A DNA stretch of 64,000 nt from Streptomyces parvus (GCF_032121415.1 NZ_CP135079.1:4464001-4528000); one strand, 5' to 3'. Shown: positions 16,331-25,937, numbered from the stretch's first letter. The notes: a model not told the origin generated them from the sequence alone. Numbers and translations are program-made.

Positions 16331-17644
16331 ATGACCACCAGAATCCTCCCGGCCGTCGGCGACATCGACGCGGCCCGCTCCGTCACCACTCTGCTCAGTC
16401 AGCTGCCCGACGCCGAACCGGCGACCCCGGTCGGCGACTCCACCCAGCTCATCGACACCCTGGCCCGCCTGGCGGGCGAGGCGCTCGACGAACTGCCCGA
16501 GGTGGTGCTGGTCCACGAGCGGATCGGCCCGGTGCCGGCCCTGGAGCTGATCCGGGAGGTGTCGCTGCGGTTCCCCTCCGTCGGCGTCGTCCTGATCACC
16601 GCGGACGCCAGCCCGAACCTCTTCGCCAATGCGATGGACTCCGGCGCCCGCGGCCTGGTCACCCTCCCGCTGAGCTACGAGGAACTCGCCAACCGCGTCC
16701 AGGCGGCCGCCCAGTGGTCCGCCGGGGTGCGCCGCCACCTCACCGCCGGCAAGGACGTCTTCGCCGGCCCCGGCGGCACGGTGGTCACGGTCACCGGCGC
16801 CAAGGGCGGTGTCGGCGCGACCGTCACCGCCATCCAACTCGCCCTGGCAGCCCAGGCTTCCGGCAACACGGTGGCGCTGGTGGACATGGACCTCCAGACC
16901 GGGGACATCGCCTCGTTCCTCGACGTCCAGTTCCGCCGCTCGCTGGTCGACCTCGCCCTGATCACCGACATATCGCCCCGGGTGCTGTCCGACGCGGTGT
17001 TCTCCCACTCCACCGGCCTCGCCCTGCTCCTCGCGCCCGGCGAGGGCGAACGCGGCGAGGAGGTCAGCGACCGGTCGGCCCGCCAGATCGTCAGCGCCCT
17101 GCGCACCCGCTACGAGATCGTCGTCATCGACTGCGGGGGCCAGATGAACGGCGCCAACGCGGCCGCCGTCGAGATGGCGGACGTCGCCCTGCTGGTCACC
17201 ACCCCCGACGTGGTCGCGGTGCGGGGCGCGAAACGCGTCGTACGGATGTGGGAACGTCTCCAGATCCGCAAGGCGGAGGAGACGATCACCCTCGTCAACC
17301 GCTTCACCCGCAACACCGAGATCCAGCCGCCGCTGATCCAGAAGATCACCGGCACCCGGGTCGCCTCGGCGGCGGTCCCCGCGAACTTCAAGGAGCTCCA
17401 GGCGTCCATCGACTCCGGACGCCTGCACGAACTGGACGCCAAGAGCACGGTCAAACAGGCGCTCTGGGGCCTGGCCGGAGAACTGGGCATCGTGAAGGAG
17501 AGCGCGACAGGCAAGAAGAGCGGCGGTGCCCTGGTCAAACGGAACAGCGGCGCCTTCAAGAACGACCGGGGCTCGATCGGACGCCCGCGCCGCCGGCGCG
17601 ACGGCTCCGGCCGCGGCCCCGGAGACTCCGAGGGGACGCGTTGA
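16331..17644 (+). CDS. cpaE: CpaE/TadZ-like ATPase, pilus localisation factor
   Basis: 437 residues from ATG 16331. Residues 1-125 resemble an atypical receiver domain (RFPSVGVVLITADASPNLFANAMDSGARGLV). Residues 148-400 form a MinD/ParA-type ATPase with deviant Walker A GAKGGVGAT (156-164) and VALVDMDLQTGDIA. The C-terminus is very basic. TadZ/CpaE proteins place the Tad machine at the membrane or pole. It is tightly packed between cpaB and a TadE-like gene. Confidence 0.87.
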   Translation: MTTRILPAVGDIDAARSVTTLLSQLPDAEPATPVGDSTQLIDTLARLAGEALDELPEVVLVHERIGPVPALELIREVSLRFPSVGVVLITADASPNLFANAMDSGARGLVTLPLSYEELANRVQAAAQWSAGVRRHLTAGKDVFAGPGGTVVTVTGAKGGVGATVTAIQLALAAQASGNTVALVDMDLQTGDIASFLDVQFRRSLVDLALITDISPRVLSDAVFSHSTGLALLLAPGEGERGEEVSDRSARQIVSALRTRYEIVVIDCGGQMNGANAAAVEMADVALLVTTPDVVAVRGAKRVVRMWERLQIRKAEETITLVNRFTRNTEIQPPLIQKITGTRVASAAVPANFKELQASIDSGRLHELDAKSTVKQALWGLAGELGIVKESATGKKSGGALVKRNSGAFKNDRGSIGRPRRRRDGSGRGPGDSEGTR

Positions 17645-17647
17645 GCG

Positions 17648-18082
17648 ATGACCACCACGAGAACAGCTCGCAGCGGCATACGGGGGCGGATCGCCGCTCT
17701 ACGTGACCGCCGGGGCCGGGACCGCGGCCAGACGGCCGTCGAGTTCCTGGGCATGACCCCCTTCATCATCCTGATCATGCTGGTGCTCTGGGAGTGCGCC
17801 CTCATCGGCTACACGTTCAGCCTCGCGGGCAACGCGGCGGACGTGGGCGCGCGCAAGGGCAGCGGGGCGGAGTTCGCGCCCGGGGCGGCGTGCCGGGAGG
17901 GCGCGAGGAAGGACCTGCCCGACGCCTGGGCGGAGAGCGCCGTCGTCACCTGCCGCGGAGGCGGCCGCCTGTACGAGGCCACGGTGAAGCTGAAGGTCCC
18001 GGTGCTGGTGCCGGGCCTGTTCGACCTCGACACCGAGATCAAGGGCACGGCCGGATCGCCGATGGAGAAGCAGTCATGGTGA
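17648..18082 (+). CDS. TadE-like minor pseudopilin
   Basis: 144 residues. A basic N-terminal segment precedes RDRGQTAVEFLGMTPFIILIMLVLW, i.e. a prepilin-type Gly, a Glu at +5 and a hydrophobic helix, as in TadE/TadF pseudopilins. The exported tail is about 90 residues with two cysteines. Its last 7 bp overlap the next TadE-like gene, so the two are translationally coupled. Confidence 0.84.
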   Translation: MTTTRTARSGIRGRIAALRDRRGRDRGQTAVEFLGMTPFIILIMLVLWECALIGYTFSLAGNAADVGARKGSGAEFAPGAACREGARKDLPDAWAESAVVTCRGGGRLYEATVKLKVPVLVPGLFDLDTEIKGTAGSPMEKQSW

Positions 18083-18486
18083 CGACACATCCGCACGGCA
18101 AGCGCACCCGTCCCGCACGCGCGGAGGCCGACCGGGGCCAGGTCGCCATGGAGTACCTCGGCTTCCTCCCCCTGCTGCTCCTCGTCGCGGTGGCGGCCAT
18201 CCAGCTCGGCCTCGCCGCGTACGCCGCCGGCCAGGCGGGCACGGCCGCCCGGGCCGGAGCCCGTACGGAAGCCAGCGTGGACGCCCGGGGCAGCGGCGAG
18301 AGAAACGCCCGCGACGCGGTGAGCGACTGGGTGGAGGACGGCGGATTCGACTACCGCAGGACCGGCGGCCGGGACATCACGGTCACGGTCGAGGTGAAGG
18401 TGCCCTCCATCGTGCCGGGACTGGACGACTGGACGGCCAAGCGGAGCTCGACGATGCCCAACGAGCACGTCGCCTTCGGCTTCTGA
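18076..18486 (+). CDS. TadE-like minor pseudopilin (second copy)
   Basis: 136 residues from ATG 18076, inside the end of the preceding gene. It has the same plan: ADRGQVAMEYLGFLPLLLLVAVAAIQ with Gly before the cleavage site and Glu at +5, then an exported domain ending in VPSIVPGLDDW, similar to VPVLVPGLFDL of the first copy. The two proteins probably act as a pair in pilus initiation. Confidence 0.83.
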   Translation: MVTTHPHGKRTRPARAEADRGQVAMEYLGFLPLLLLVAVAAIQLGLAAYAAGQAGTAARAGARTEASVDARGSGERNARDAVSDWVEDGGFDYRRTGGRDITVTVEVKVPSIVPGLDDWTAKRSSTMPNEHVAFGF

Positions 18487-18540
18487 CCCCCGCCCGCCCG
18501 AGATTCCGACCCCGACGACCCGACGAGGAGAGTTACGCAC

Positions 18541-19878
18541 ATGAGCCTGCGGGCACGCATGACCGCTCCGGAGGAGCAGGGCGGGGCACGGGAGGACGGC
18601 CACATGGTGGCCACCTACCGGGCCAAGCTGCTGGAGGAGATCGACCTCGCGGAGATGTCCTCGCTGGCCGCCGCCGACCGGCGGGCCCGGCTGGAACGCG
18701 TCCTCGGCCACATCATCAGCCGCGAGGGCCCGGTCCTCTCCACCGTCGAGCGCTCGCAGCTCATCCGCCGCGTCGTCGACGAGGCGCTCGGCCTCGGCAT
18801 CCTGGAACCGCTCCTGGAGGACGCCTCCATCACCGAGATCATGGTCAACGGCCCCGACCAGATCTTCGTCGAACGCAACGGCAAGGTCGAACAGCTCCCG
18901 ATGCGCTTCGGCTCCCACGAGCAGCTGATGCAGACCATCGAGCGGATCGTGTCGACCGTCAACCGCCGTGTCGACGAGTCCAACCCGATGGTCGACGCCC
19001 GCCTCCCCAGCGGCGAACGCGTCAACGTGATCATCCCGCCGCTGTCGCTGACCGGCGCGACGCTCACCATCCGCCGCTTCCCGCGCTCCTTCACGCTCCA
19101 GGAGATGATCGGCTTCGGCTCACTGGACGAACAGATGCTGGTGCTGCTCGCCGGGCTCGTCCAGGCCAAGCTCAACATCATCGTCTCGGGGGCGACCGGC
19201 ACCGGCAAGACGACCCTCCTCAACGCGCTCTCCGGGCTGATCCCGAACGCCGAGCGCATCGTCACCATCGAGGACTCCGCCGAACTGCAGCTCCAGCAGA
19301 GCCATGTGATCCGGCTGGAGTCCCGCCCGGCCAACGTCGAGGGCAAGGGCCAGATCACCATCCGCGACCTGGTCCGCAACTCGCTGCGTATGCGTCCCGA
19401 CCGGATCGTCGTCGGTGAGGTCCGAGGCGGCGAGTCGCTCGACATGCTCCAGGCGATGTCCACGGGGCACGACGGCTCGCTGGCCACCGTCCACGCCAAC
19501 AGCGCCGAGGACGCGCTGATGAGGCTCCAGACCCTCGCCTCGATGTCGGAGGTCGAGATCCCCTTCGAGGCGCTGCACGACCAGATCAACAGCGCCGTCG
19601 ACGTGATCGTCCAGCTCACCCGGCACGCCGACGGCGCCAGGAAGATCACCGAGATCGCGGTCCTGGACAGCCACGGCCGCGATCCGTACCGCATCGTCAC
19701 GGTCGCCCGCTTCGACGCTCAGCCGATGTCGGCGGACGGCCGCATCCACGGCGTGTTCCAGTACCTCCCGCTGCCCCGGAGGCTCGCCGAGCGCCTCTAC
19801 CTGGCCAGCCAGCCCATCCCGCAGGCGTTCGGCGTCGCCCAGTCCGCCGAACAGCTCGCCACCCGAGAGGCGAACTAG
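18541..19878 (+). CDS. cpaF: CpaF/TadA pilus assembly ATPase
   Basis: 445 residues from ATG 18541 behind GAGGAGAG. A secretion-ATPase N-domain leads to Walker A GATGTGKTT (217-225), the Asp box and the Walker B region RIVVGEVRGGE (288-298), and the His box TGHDGSLATVHAN. The motifs are those of the GspE/VirB11-like CpaF clade. It should power both assembly and retraction of Flp pili at the cytoplasmic face, working with the TadB/TadC proteins encoded next. Confidence 0.93.
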   Translation: MSLRARMTAPEEQGGAREDGHMVATYRAKLLEEIDLAEMSSLAAADRRARLERVLGHIISREGPVLSTVERSQLIRRVVDEALGLGILEPLLEDASITEIMVNGPDQIFVERNGKVEQLPMRFGSHEQLMQTIERIVSTVNRRVDESNPMVDARLPSGERVNVIIPPLSLTGATLTIRRFPRSFTLQEMIGFGSLDEQMLVLLAGLVQAKLNIIVSGATGTGKTTLLNALSGLIPNAERIVTIEDSAELQLQQSHVIRLESRPANVEGKGQITIRDLVRNSLRMRPDRIVVGEVRGGESLDMLQAMSTGHDGSLATVHANSAEDALMRLQTLASMSEVEIPFEALHDQINSAVDVIVQLTRHADGARKITEIAVLDSHGRDPYRIVTVARFDAQPMSADGRIHGVFQYLPLPRRLAERLYLASQPIPQAFGVAQSAEQLATREAN

Positions 19879-19888
19879 GTACCGAGCC

Positions 19889-20833
19889 ATGGACAACGTC
19901 AACCTCCCCCTGATCACCGTCGGCGTCACGCTGCTGTGCTGCGTCCTCGGCGTGATGGGCCTGTACGCCTACTCCGGCGGCAAGGCCGACCGCGACGCCC
20001 TCGTCGAACGGCTCTCGCACGTCGGGCAGATCCCCGAGGCGGGGCGCGTCCGCCGCTTCAAGGGGCTCGACCGCAGGCTGCGCGCCACCGTGCTCGGACG
20101 GAAGCTGGAGCTGAAGCTCGCCGCGACCGGCCTGGACATCACGCCCGGCGAGTTCCTCGTCTACGCGGTCATCGCGATGGCGGGGCTCTGGATGATCGCC
20201 TCCTCCCTGCTCGCCGCGTTCTTCGGCCCGGTCGCCGCACTGATCGGTCTCTGGGGCACCAACGCGTTCCTCAACTGGCAGCGGGTCAAGCGCACCGAGC
20301 GCTTCATCAACCAGCTCCCCGAGCTCTCCCGCATCCTCGCCAACGCCACCCAGGCGGGCCTGGCCCTGCGCACCTCGCTGTCCATGGCCGCCGAGGAGCT
20401 GGAGAACCCGGCCGGCGAGGAACTGGCGCGGGTGGCACGGCGGCTGGCCGTCGGCGAGCCGCTGGAGGACGCGCTGAGCGAGCTGACCGACCGCCTCCCC
20501 TCCCGCGAACTCGTGGTCCTGGTGACGACGCTGGTCCTCTCCAACCGGGCGGGCGGTACGGTCGTCAGCTCGCTGCGCAACCTCACCGAGACCTTGGAGG
20601 AGCGCAAGGAGACCCGCCGTGAGGTCAAGACCCAGCTCTCCCAGGTCACCGTCACCGCCTACGCCGTCCCCATCTTCGGCATCGGCGCGATGCTCCTGAT
20701 GAACGCGGTCATGCCCGGTGCGCTGGACCGGATGACGGGGGCCTTCATCGGCCAGGCGGCGGTGGTCGTGGCCATCGTCCTGTACGCGATCGGGTTCGTC
20801 GTGATCCGCCGCCTGTCCCGCATCGACGTCTGA
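19889..20833 (+). CDS. tadB: TadB-type inner membrane platform protein
   Basis: 314 residues, 10 bp after cpaF. It has an N-terminal membrane helix (about 7-27), a central helix pair (about 90-125), a T2SSF cytoplasmic domain with LPELSRILANATQAGLALRTSL, and two C-terminal helices. GspF-like platform proteins contact the ATPase. The gene is followed by the paralogous tadC after 22 bp. Confidence 0.9.
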   Translation: MDNVNLPLITVGVTLLCCVLGVMGLYAYSGGKADRDALVERLSHVGQIPEAGRVRRFKGLDRRLRATVLGRKLELKLAATGLDITPGEFLVYAVIAMAGLWMIASSLLAAFFGPVAALIGLWGTNAFLNWQRVKRTERFINQLPELSRILANATQAGLALRTSLSMAAEELENPAGEELARVARRLAVGEPLEDALSELTDRLPSRELVVLVTTLVLSNRAGGTVVSSLRNLTETLEERKETRREVKTQLSQVTVTAYAVPIFGIGAMLLMNAVMPGALDRMTGAFIGQAAVVVAIVLYAIGFVVIRRLSRIDV

Positions 20834-20855
20834 CGAGCTGAGGGGAAGAACCGCC

Positions 20856-21743
20856 ATGGACCTGCTGCTAGCTCTCGTCGTCGGCCTCGCCGTGTACGGG
20901 GCCATCCACGGCATCCGGATGTACCGGGCCGACGCCGAACTCCCCGGCGACCTCGCCGTCGCCCTCGAATCCGGGGCCACCCGCACCGGCGCGGTCGGCT
21001 CCGGCATCGACCGCCTCGGCATCCGGTGGGCCCCCGCGGTCCTGCGGATGATGGGCCCCAAGGCCGTCAACAAGAAGCGCCGCCAGATCGACCTGGCGGG
21101 CAACCCCGGCGGCCTCACCATCGACCGCTACGCCGCCCGCCGTGCGGTGTACGGGGCGCTGGGGCTGCTGGGCGCGTTCTCCATGCTCCTGCGCGGCCAG
21201 CTCTTCCTGGCCCTCCTGATGGTCGCCTTCGGCCTGTTCTGGGTGGAGGCCGGCATCTGGTCGGCGATCCGCGTACGCCGCGAGCACATCGAACGCACCC
21301 TGCCGGACTTCCTCGACGTCCTGGCCGTCGTCGTCTCCGCCGGACTCGGCTTCCGACAGGCGCTGGACCGGGTCGCGGAGAAGTACGAGGGCCCCTGGTC
21401 CGACGAACTGCGCATCACCCTGCGCCAGATGGACATGGGCGTCAGCCGCCGCCAGGCCTTCGAGGAACTGCGCAGACGCAACGACTCCGAACAGGTCGCC
21501 ATGTTCGTCACGACGCTCCAGCAGGGCGAGGAGCTGGGCGCCCCGATCGTCGAGACGCTGATCCAGATCGCCAACGACATGCGCCGCACCGACGCCCAGA
21601 ACGCCCGCCGCAAGGCGGCCAAGGCGGTCCCGAAGGCGACGTTCGCGGTGACCACGTTCCTGCTGCCCGGCACGCTCCTGCTGCTCACGGTCGGATTCGT
21701 GTACGGAGCCGACGTCGACTTCGGGGCACTCACGGGCGGGTGA
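20856..21743 (+). CDS. tadC: TadC-type inner membrane platform protein
   Basis: 295 residues. The T2SSF domain contains LPDFLDVLAVVVSAGLGFRQALDRVAEKY and LQQGEELGAPIVETLIQIANDMR, with membrane helices near 1-18, 88-130 and at the C-terminus. The usual TadB-TadC pair is thereby complete. The following kinase gene begins about 70 bp later. Confidence 0.9.
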   Translation: MDLLLALVVGLAVYGAIHGIRMYRADAELPGDLAVALESGATRTGAVGSGIDRLGIRWAPAVLRMMGPKAVNKKRRQIDLAGNPGGLTIDRYAARRAVYGALGLLGAFSMLLRGQLFLALLMVAFGLFWVEAGIWSAIRVRREHIERTLPDFLDVLAVVVSAGLGFRQALDRVAEKYEGPWSDELRITLRQMDMGVSRRQAFEELRRRNDSEQVAMFVTTLQQGEELGAPIVETLIQIANDMRRTDAQNARRKAAKAVPKATFAVTTFLLPGTLLLLTVGFVYGADVDFGALTGG

Positions 21744-21814
21744 CATGAACGACGGGCGGGATGGGGACGGAGACCCAGAGGCCGTACGGGACACGCGACG
21801 GAGGTGACAGGCGC

Positions 21815-23254
21815 ATGGCATACGAGCTCGGCAGCGCACAGCCGGGGCTGACCGCGGAACTGACCCGCGCCCACACCGGCACCCCGGCCCGCCCGGCGTT
21901 CGCCATCCAGGTCAACGCGCTCCAGGCGATGTGCCGCCAGGTCTTCGGCTTCCGGCTGGCGATGATCGCGATAGCGACTCCGTACGCCATCAGCCACACC
22001 GCCCCCGGCCTGCCCACCTGGTTCATCGGCGCGGCGATCCTGGTCACCTTCATGGGCTCGTACCTGCTGTTCCGCGACTGGGAGCGCTTCGGCCCGGTCC
22101 TCCTGCGCCACCCCTGGCTGCTGGCCGTCGACGTGTTCTTCGGCGCGCTGCTGCTGATCACGGCGACCCCCGAGTCGACCCTCGCGTACGTCACCGTCTG
22201 CACCCCGCTGCTGGCGGGCCTGATCCACGGCTGGCGCGGCGCGGCGGTCTTCGCGGCGCTCCAGGTGGTCATCGTCTTCGGCGTGTACGCCAGCGTCCCG
22301 AAGCTGGAGAGCAGCGGGGCGACGGCCCTCCTCCTCCCCGGCTTCTGCGTGATCGCGGGCGCGGTCGGGGTCACCCTGCGCAACCTGCTCCTGCGCTTCG
22401 GGACGGCCACCCAGGCGCTGACCGAGACCCGGGCGCGGCTGGCGGTGAACGAGGCGGTGGAGGGCGAACGCACCCGGCTCGCACGGGAGATGCACGACTC
22501 GGTCGCCAAGACCCTGCACGGCCTGGCGCTGGCCGCCGACGGTCTGGCGGGCTCGGCGGACCGCATGGACCCGCCCACCGTGAAACTCCAGGCGGAGCTG
22601 GTCGCGCGGGCCGCCCGCCGGGCCGCCGCCGAGTCCCGGGAACTGCTCACGGACCTGCGCCGGGAGCAGGGTCTGGAGGGCGGCGTCGACCTGGTCGCCG
22701 AACTGGCGGCCCAGGCGGAGGACTTCACCGCCCGCCACCCCATCACGGCCACGTTCCGCCGCCTGTCCGAGGAGACCCCGGTCCCGCCGGTCCCGCAGGC
22801 GGTGGCCCGGCAGCTCCTCACGGTCGCCTCGGAGGCCATGGAGAACGCGCACCGCCACGCCTCCCCGACGTACCTGATCGTCCTCGCGGGCGTGAAGGGC
22901 GGCATGCTCCGCGTCACCGTGTACGACGACGGCCGCGGCCTGCCCGCCGGAACGACGCTGGAAGCGCTGCGCCGGGCGGGCCACTTCGGCCTGGTCGGCA
23001 TGGTGGAGCGGGCCGCGTCGATCGGGGCCCGGATCAGGATCGGCCGGGGGAAGGCGGAGAAGGGGACGGAGGTACGGGTGGAGCTCCCGCTGGCGGCGCT
23101 GGCGAGCCGGTCCGCGGAGAACCCGCCGCAGGCTCCCCGGCCCGCCGCGGCACCCGCATCCGTACCTGCTTCCGCACCAGCGCCCGCAAGGGCACCAGTA
23201 CCAGCGCCAGCACCCAGGACGGACACGCCACTCACCCGTAACCCTCGACCTTGA
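21815..23254 (+). CDS. Membrane histidine kinase (NarL-type partner, HisKA_3)
   Basis: 479 residues from ATG 21815 with GGAGGT at 21800-21805. Four or more membrane helices occupy about 45-195. The dimerisation/phosphoacceptor motif is EMHDSVAKTLHG with His227. The ATP-binding part has SEAMENAHRHA (Asn344), VYDDGRGLP and FGLVGMVERA. An Ala/Pro-rich C-terminal tail of about 45 residues follows. It lies inside the tad locus and overlaps no gene, but the response regulator starts 14 bp after its stop, so this pair probably controls pilus or surface genes. Confidence 0.88.
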   Translation: MAYELGSAQPGLTAELTRAHTGTPARPAFAIQVNALQAMCRQVFGFRLAMIAIATPYAISHTAPGLPTWFIGAAILVTFMGSYLLFRDWERFGPVLLRHPWLLAVDVFFGALLLITATPESTLAYVTVCTPLLAGLIHGWRGAAVFAALQVVIVFGVYASVPKLESSGATALLLPGFCVIAGAVGVTLRNLLLRFGTATQALTETRARLAVNEAVEGERTRLAREMHDSVAKTLHGLALAADGLAGSADRMDPPTVKLQAELVARAARRAAAESRELLTDLRREQGLEGGVDLVAELAAQAEDFTARHPITATFRRLSEETPVPPVPQAVARQLLTVASEAMENAHRHASPTYLIVLAGVKGGMLRVTVYDDGRGLPAGTTLEALRRAGHFGLVGMVERAASIGARIRIGRGKAEKGTEVRVELPLAALASRSAENPPQAPRPAAAPASVPASAPAPARAPVPAPAPRTDTPLTRNPRP

Positions 23255-23268
23255 GAGGAGGTCGCAGC

Positions 23269-24234
23269 ATGCCGGACGAAGTCTCCCCTGCGCCGAACCG
23301 CTACGGGGCGGCGGCTCACCGCCCCGCCCCCCAGCACCCGTCGCCCATCCCGCTCACCCCGGCCCCCGACCCCCGGAACACCGCGATCCCGTCCCCGTCC
23401 CCCTTCTTCCCGGGGCCCGCGGCTCCGGCCGCCGAACGCCTCCGGGTGGTGGTCGCGGACGACAACCCGGTGGTCCGGGCGGGCCTGGGCGTACTGCTCT
23501 CCGGCCGGGCGGACATCCAGGTGGTCGCGGAGGCGGCGGACGGGCGGGAAGCGTACGAGAAGACGCTCGAACACCGCCCCGACGTGGTCCTGCTGGACGT
23601 CCGTATGCCCGGTGTGGACGGCATCTCGGCCCTGCCGCACCTGGTCGGCATCGCGCCCGTCCTGATGCTGACGTACAGCCGCGAGAGCGAGATCGTCCAC
23701 GAGGCGCTGCGACTGGGCGCGGGCGGCTACTTGGTGCACGGCGAGTTCACGGCGAACCAGCTGGTCCAGGCGGTACGCGACACGAAGGACGGCCGCGCCA
23801 ACTTCACCGTGACCGCCGCGGACGCCCTCCTGGCCCACATGCGCCACGGCACGCCGCCCCAGCGGGGCCCGCTCCCCGAGGGCCTGGGCTCGGCGCTGGC
23901 GACGGCACCGGCGCCACCGCGCCCGCACACTGCCGAACCTTCGGAAAGCCTTTCGCAACTGCAACCAGTTGTGGGACAGTCTTCTGTATCCGGGGGGTTG
24001 GTATCCGCCCCCAACAGGCAGCAGTACGGGCTGAGTTCGAGGGAGGTGGAGGTCATGGACCTGATTGCGTCCGGAATGAGTAATCAGCAGATCGCCGCCA
24101 CCTGCTTCATCAGTGAGAAGACGGTCAAGAACCACATCAACCGCATCTTCACGAAGCTCCACAGCACGACCCGCAGCGAGGCGATCGCCCACTGGCTCGG
24201 CACCGCGCCCCGGAACCCCGGGCGGCAGCCATGA
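23269..24234 (+). CDS. LuxR/NarL-type response regulator with atypical receiver
   Basis: 321 residues from ATG 23269 behind GAGAGGAGG. A Pro-rich extension (1-55) precedes the receiver (57-172) with acidic pair Asp64/Asp65, phosphoacceptor Asp110 (VLLDVRMPG) and Thr135. The highly conserved Lys of the GYLLK region is His157 (GYLVHGEF), so phosphorylation or signalling may be unusual. A Gln/Ser-rich linker of lower GC (about 222-250) leads to a GerE helix-turn-helix (253-310, LSSREVEVMDLIASGMSNQQIA). It is the partner of the preceding kinase. Confidence 0.88.
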   Translation: MPDEVSPAPNRYGAAAHRPAPQHPSPIPLTPAPDPRNTAIPSPSPFFPGPAAPAAERLRVVVADDNPVVRAGLGVLLSGRADIQVVAEAADGREAYEKTLEHRPDVVLLDVRMPGVDGISALPHLVGIAPVLMLTYSRESEIVHEALRLGAGGYLVHGEFTANQLVQAVRDTKDGRANFTVTAADALLAHMRHGTPPQRGPLPEGLGSALATAPAPPRPHTAEPSESLSQLQPVVGQSSVSGGLVSAPNRQQYGLSSREVEVMDLIASGMSNQQIAATCFISEKTVKNHINRIFTKLHSTTRSEAIAHWLGTAPRNPGRQP

Positions 24235-24438
24235 CCGAGCGGTGGGGCAACGGGGGGACCCAGAAAGCCCTTTGGGCCCGGGAATGGGCCCACGGGCCCT
24301 CTGTGGGAGTGCGGGTTCCCCCCTATGTTTCTCATGTCGCCAGCGGCACCGGCCAGGAGGAAGCCGGTAACGAGGGCGGCACCGCAGAAACGTGCGAGTC
24401 GGCCGGCAACCGGTCGGCCGAACCCGGAGGGGAACACC

Positions 24439-24669
24439 ATGTCGGACATCACCCTGAAGACCGCCGTCCGCGTCAACGGCTGGGCCAACACCGCCGTCAG
24501 CGCCATCCAGAAGCGCTACGCGGCGAAGGACCGGGGGCAGACGGCGTTCGAGTACCTGGGGATCATTCTGGTGGTCGTGGCGATCATCGGGGCGATCGCG
24601 GCCTCCGGGATCGGCGGGAACATCTCCAGCCGCATCGACGGACTGGTGACCTCCATCGTCTCGGGCTGA
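24439..24669 (+). CDS. flp: Flp-type major pilin
   Basis: 76 residues from ATG 24439 behind CGGAGGGG; in-frame codons upstream are not pilin-like. A cytoplasmic basic leader of about 31 residues ends at the class III prepilin site DRG-QTAFEYLG (Glu +5, Tyr +6). A hydrophobic helix IILVVVAIIGAIAASGIG follows, then a short Ser-rich C-terminus. This is the structural subunit exported by the CpaF/TadB/TadC machine and matured by the prepilin peptidase at 34009. The 200 bp leader separating it from the regulator gene may hold its own promoter. Confidence 0.9.
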   Translation: MSDITLKTAVRVNGWANTAVSAIQKRYAAKDRGQTAFEYLGIILVVVAIIGAIAASGIGGNISSRIDGLVTSIVSG

Positions 24670-25277
24670 TGCGCAAGCGCCACCACGGCGACGCAGGGCA
24701 GGCCTTCCCCATCTACATGATGATGGTGGCGGGCCTGCTCTTCCTTGCGTTGGCCTTCTTCGCCGTCGGCAAGGCCTCGGCCCTGCGCAACGGCTCCCAG
24801 GGTGCGGCGGACGCCGCCGCGCTCGCCGCCGCCCAGAAGGCGCGCGACGACTTCGGGACGGGCTTCTACGCCTCGCTCCCCACCAACATGCTGGACGTGT
24901 TCCTCAACGCGCCCTTTGCTACGCCCTGTTACGAAGCGGATCGTCTGGCGGCGGCCAACGACGCCACAAAGGAATCGTGCTATCCGACTCCTGGATATCT
25001 GCGCGACCGGATCACGGTCGAGGTCCAGGGCCTGAAGGCGGTCGACTCTTCGGTCCTGCCCGGCTCGGAGAACAAGAAAGCCAAGGCCGAGGCCACCGCG
25101 CTCATCGAGTTCCGCTGCCCCAACCCCAAGGCTGTCGACTTCAACAGCGACGGGGTCCAGGACCTCTTCATCTTCACGTGCCGGAACGGCAAGATCCTCA
25201 AGATCGCGCCCGGCAGCCCCCCACCGTGGGAGAGCGTGAGCAGGACTCTCTTTGACGTGCGGTTGGTCGACCAGTGA
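24669..25277 (+). CDS. TadG-like pilus assembly protein (Tad domain)
   Basis: 202 residues; the ATG at 24669 overlaps the pilin stop (TGATG). The N-terminal GDAGQAFPIYMMMVAGLLFLALAFFAVGKASALRNGSQGAADAAALAAAQ region is a Tad/TadG-type membrane anchor followed by the family's Gln-Ala-Ala-Asp-Ala-Ala-Ala-Leu segment (quoted here in pieces). The exported part has four cysteines and an EF-hand-like DFNSDGVQD. Like TadE proteins it is probably a low-abundance pilus or tip component. Confidence 0.8.
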   Translation: MRKRHHGDAGQAFPIYMMMVAGLLFLALAFFAVGKASALRNGSQGAADAAALAAAQKARDDFGTGFYASLPTNMLDVFLNAPFATPCYEADRLAAANDATKESCYPTPGYLRDRITVEVQGLKAVDSSVLPGSENKKAKAEATALIEFRCPNPKAVDFNSDGVQDLFIFTCRNGKILKIAPGSPPPWESVSRTLFDVRLVDQ

Positions 25278-25311
25278 CAGCGAAGCGAACGACGAGTAGA
25301 GGAATCGGACC

Positions 25312-25929
25312 ATGAGCATGCGGCGGACCACGACGACCAGAAGGGCTATGGCGGCTGTCGGCATGACGGCTGCTCTGGCCCTTGCTCTCGCCGGCTGCGG
25401 CGACGACGGAGGCGAGAAGCCCGGCGACGAGGGCTCCAGCGCGCCGTCCGCCCCGGCCAGCCCCTCCGCGGAGGACAAGGGCGAGGCGCAGCAGGAGGAC
25501 ACGGCTGCGGGCGAGAACGTGGACCCGGATGTGAAACTCGCGGAGACGCGCGGGCAGGGCGGCCTGGTTCTGGTCGTCAACGAGGTCAAGCGGGACTCCG
25601 GCGGATTCCTCACCGTGCAGGGCGCGATCACCAACGAGGGGGACCAGGCGCGAACCACCTCGGGCTGGGCCGGCTCGGAGGTGAACATCGTGAACAAGAA
25701 CCCCAACTCGGTCGCCGGTGCGACGCTGGTGGACAAGGCGGGGAAGAAGCGTTACTACGTGCTGCGGGACACCGATTCCCGCTGCCTGTGCACCACGGCG
25801 ATCACGTCCCTCGCCCCCGGCAAGACGGCGCCGATCTTCATGCAGTTCCCCGCCCCGCCGCAGGGCACGACCGAGGTCGACTTCAACCTGCCGACCTTCG
25901 CCACCACCTCCCTGAAGATTTCTGGGTGA
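25312..25929 (+). CDS. Lipoprotein of unknown function in the tad locus
   Basis: 205 residues. A twin-Arg-rich start and hydrophobic segment end in the lipobox LAGC (Cys about 27), so the mature protein is lipid-anchored on the outer face of the membrane. A Ser/Pro/Glu-rich spacer leads to a soluble domain with a CxC pair (RCLCTT). I know no function. Its stop overlaps an in-frame GTG of the OmpA-domain gene, so both are likely co-translated, and both probably bridge the pilus machine to the envelope. Confidence 0.75.
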   Translation: MSMRRTTTTRRAMAAVGMTAALALALAGCGDDGGEKPGDEGSSAPSAPASPSAEDKGEAQQEDTAAGENVDPDVKLAETRGQGGLVLVVNEVKRDSGGFLTVQGAITNEGDQARTTSGWAGSEVNIVNKNPNSVAGATLVDKAGKKRYYVLRDTDSRCLCTTAITSLAPGKTAPIFMQFPAPPQGTTEVDFNLPTFATTSLKISG

Positions 25930-25937
25930 AGGCGGCC

